Source: Elusimicrobia bacterium CG_4_9_14_3_um_filter_62_55 (GTDB taxonomy: Bacteria > Elusimicrobiota > Elusimicrobia > UBA1565). Taken from it: a stretch of 64,000 nt of DNA. The stretch covers positions 1 through 64,000 of the forward strand of contig PFUL01000116.1 in the NCBI GenBank assembly GCA_002790095.1. Direction: 5' to 3'. The notes below the pieces were generated by a model, which made no database searches, was not told the DNA's origin, and saw only the letters and a list, made by a program, of their open reading frames with translations. Positions 63,234-64,000 of this stretch are shown here, piece after piece; positions within the stretch are counted from its first letter, which is position 1; each line of letters opens with the position of its first letter. The position numbers and the translations under genes are program-made.

Positions 63234-64000
63234 CTACTTCCGTATCCGGAATTTCTTGAAGGTCGGAAGCCCCACAGAAGGCACAGAAAGCCCCCACAGT
63301 TCCAGCTGGGACCCGCCCTCATCCCCCAGCGTCTGGGTCAGCAAAATGGCCGAGAGCGGTTCCGCGAGTTGGGTCGAGCGCTGAAGCTCGAGCACCCGAC
63401 CGTTGCGCGTGAAAATAAGAAGCCGGGACTGCTTTGCGTCGACCAGCCACAACTCCCCGCGATGCCAGGCGATCGCGCTCGGAGCGAGATCGGAGGGAAT
63501 GGAATACGGCTCGGATTGGGATTGGGGCCCCTCCCCCAAATGCCGGTACATCTGCCGCGTGGCGGCGTCGTACGTCCACAGATTCTGACCGTCCGAAGCC
63601 AACGCGGTCGGCGCGGGGCCGGGGGTCGGCCAACTTTCCTCGACGGTTTCGGGGGCGGCGAGCGAATGGCGGAAGATCCGGCTTTGGCCGGTGTCCAACG
63701 AATAGAGCTTTTCCCCCCAGAGGACCATGCCCGCGGGGTGATAGGGCGCCTTCGCGTTCACCCGAAGCGTCCGCAGAGGAACGGCAGGGTCCTTCGGGTC
63801 GACGGAGGTCAGGCGTCCGTCCCATTGCGAGATCCAGACGACGTTCCCGTCGTAGGCGATGCCGGTCGGATTGGTCGACTCGATCGCATGCGAACTCGCC
63901 AACACCGCTTCAAACCGGGTCATATAGCGATAGACCGGTACGGACGCCGCCAACAGGACGGCGACGGCTGCCGCGGCGACGACCGCCCGCCAGCTTCGAA
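63234..64000 (-). CDS. Partial: membrane-anchored beta-propeller-like protein, N-terminus outside the window
   Basis: The frame stays open to the window edge. Upstream of the track's TTG start it reads a hydrophobic segment ('WRAVVAAAAVAVLLAASVPV'), clearly a membrane anchor, so the true start lies beyond base 64000. The visible 255 residues hold NHL/SMP-30-like blades ('NPTGIAYDGNVVWISQWDGR', 'PAGMVLWGEKLYSLDTGQSR', 'APSAIAWHRGELWLVDAKQS') each around an 'L-W' strand. It is probably exported and binding rather than catalytic. It is cotranscribed with the TPR membrane protein. Confidence 0.68.
   Translation of the reverse strand, partial: RSWRAVVAAAAVAVLLAASVPVYRYMTRFEAVLASSHAIESTNPTGIAYDGNVVWISQWDGRLTSVDPKDPAVPLRTLRVNAKAPYHPAGMVLWGEKLYSLDTGQSRIFRHSLAAPETVEESWPTPGPAPTALASDGQNLWTYDAATRQMYRHLGEGPQSQSEPYSIPSDLAPSAIAWHRGELWLVDAKQSRLLIFTRNGRVLELQRSTQLAEPLSAILLTQTLGDEGGSQLELWGLSVPSVGLPTFKKFRIRK

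Noticed and set aside
1-64000. tRNA, rRNA or complete insertion sequences
   Set aside because: I looked for T-loop patterns, rRNA-like stretches and transposase motifs and found none I could support; GGTTCGAA-like words inside the Clp gene lack cloverleaf context.

Overview
The window reads as a chromosomal segment of a GC-rich, Gram-negative, free-living-type bacterium. A secretin, a PorV-like outer-membrane barrel, a periplasmic AmiC-type amidase and a Tad pilus show the two-membrane envelope. The combination of FlgD-Ig repeat proteins, PorV-type barrels, TPR modules and giant proteins with a signal peptide plus an Ala/Pro-rich stretch is reminiscent of Elusimicrobiota or a related poorly cultured phylum. 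That placement is an inference: no rRNA, tRNA or CRISPR array is visible here.

Layout. (1) 1-4116: a decayed AAA_14-type ATPase fragment, then promoter, cobalamin riboswitch and nrdAB, encoding a class Ia (B12-independent) ribonucleotide reductase. The nrdA frame carries one in-frame TAG. (2) 4254-4908: a Doc-type toxin and ribbon-helix-helix antitoxin with their own promoter. (3) 4983-9556 (minus): a tightly overlapping operon of receiver protein, MBL-fold hydrolase and sdhCAB. (4) 9646-18166 (minus): a two-gene membrane-proteostasis operon. Its first gene fuses a Clp-type double AAA+ unfoldase to a CPBP intramembrane protease; the second is a large HtpX-like M48 protease. (5) 18326-22607 (minus): alpha/beta hydrolase, spermidine-synthase-like membrane protein and moaA. 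(6) 22748-26658 (plus): ECF sigma factor, anti-sigma factor, Wzy/TPR membrane protein and HEAT-like protein, followed by OsmC, VOC and HicAB genes. (7) 28265-28557: a block of direct and inverted repeats. (8) 28558-36852 (minus): a 2156-residue protein with an HExxH region, two subtilase domains and HEAT-like repeats, followed by a peptidoglycan amidase. (9) 37015-39487 (minus): exported or outer-membrane proteins of unknown role. (10) 39697-45352 (minus): six genes, five of them two-component signalling genes. (11) 45441-56700 (minus): a Tad/Flp pilus operon from a strong promoter, running through pilins, TadE, CpaB, secretin, a CpaE-CpaF fusion, TadB and TadC into three Cys-containing TPR-like proteins and a HAMP/PAS sensor. 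(12) 56751-64000 (minus): PorV-like barrel, FlgD-Ig repeat protein, membrane/TPR protein and a partial beta-propeller-like protein.

How the parts fit. Most genes sit in operons whose start and stop codons overlap (ATGA, GTGA, TTGA or TGATG), so starts were often set by these junctions. The riboswitch ahead of a B12-independent reductase suggests that a B12-dependent reductase exists elsewhere and that nrdAB is the low-B12 backup. The Tad operon and the following signalling genes look like one surface-appendage and sensing unit. The most unusual content is the set of giant multi-domain proteases (Clp-CPBP fusion, M48, HExxH/double subtilase), which share a signal-like N-terminus followed by an Ala/Pro-rich segment. 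A perfect TTGACC-N2-GGTCAA palindrome at 39617 and a closely related TTGAC-N4-GTCAA dyad at 18293 lie about 130 bases upstream of two otherwise unrelated genes and may mark a shared regulon.
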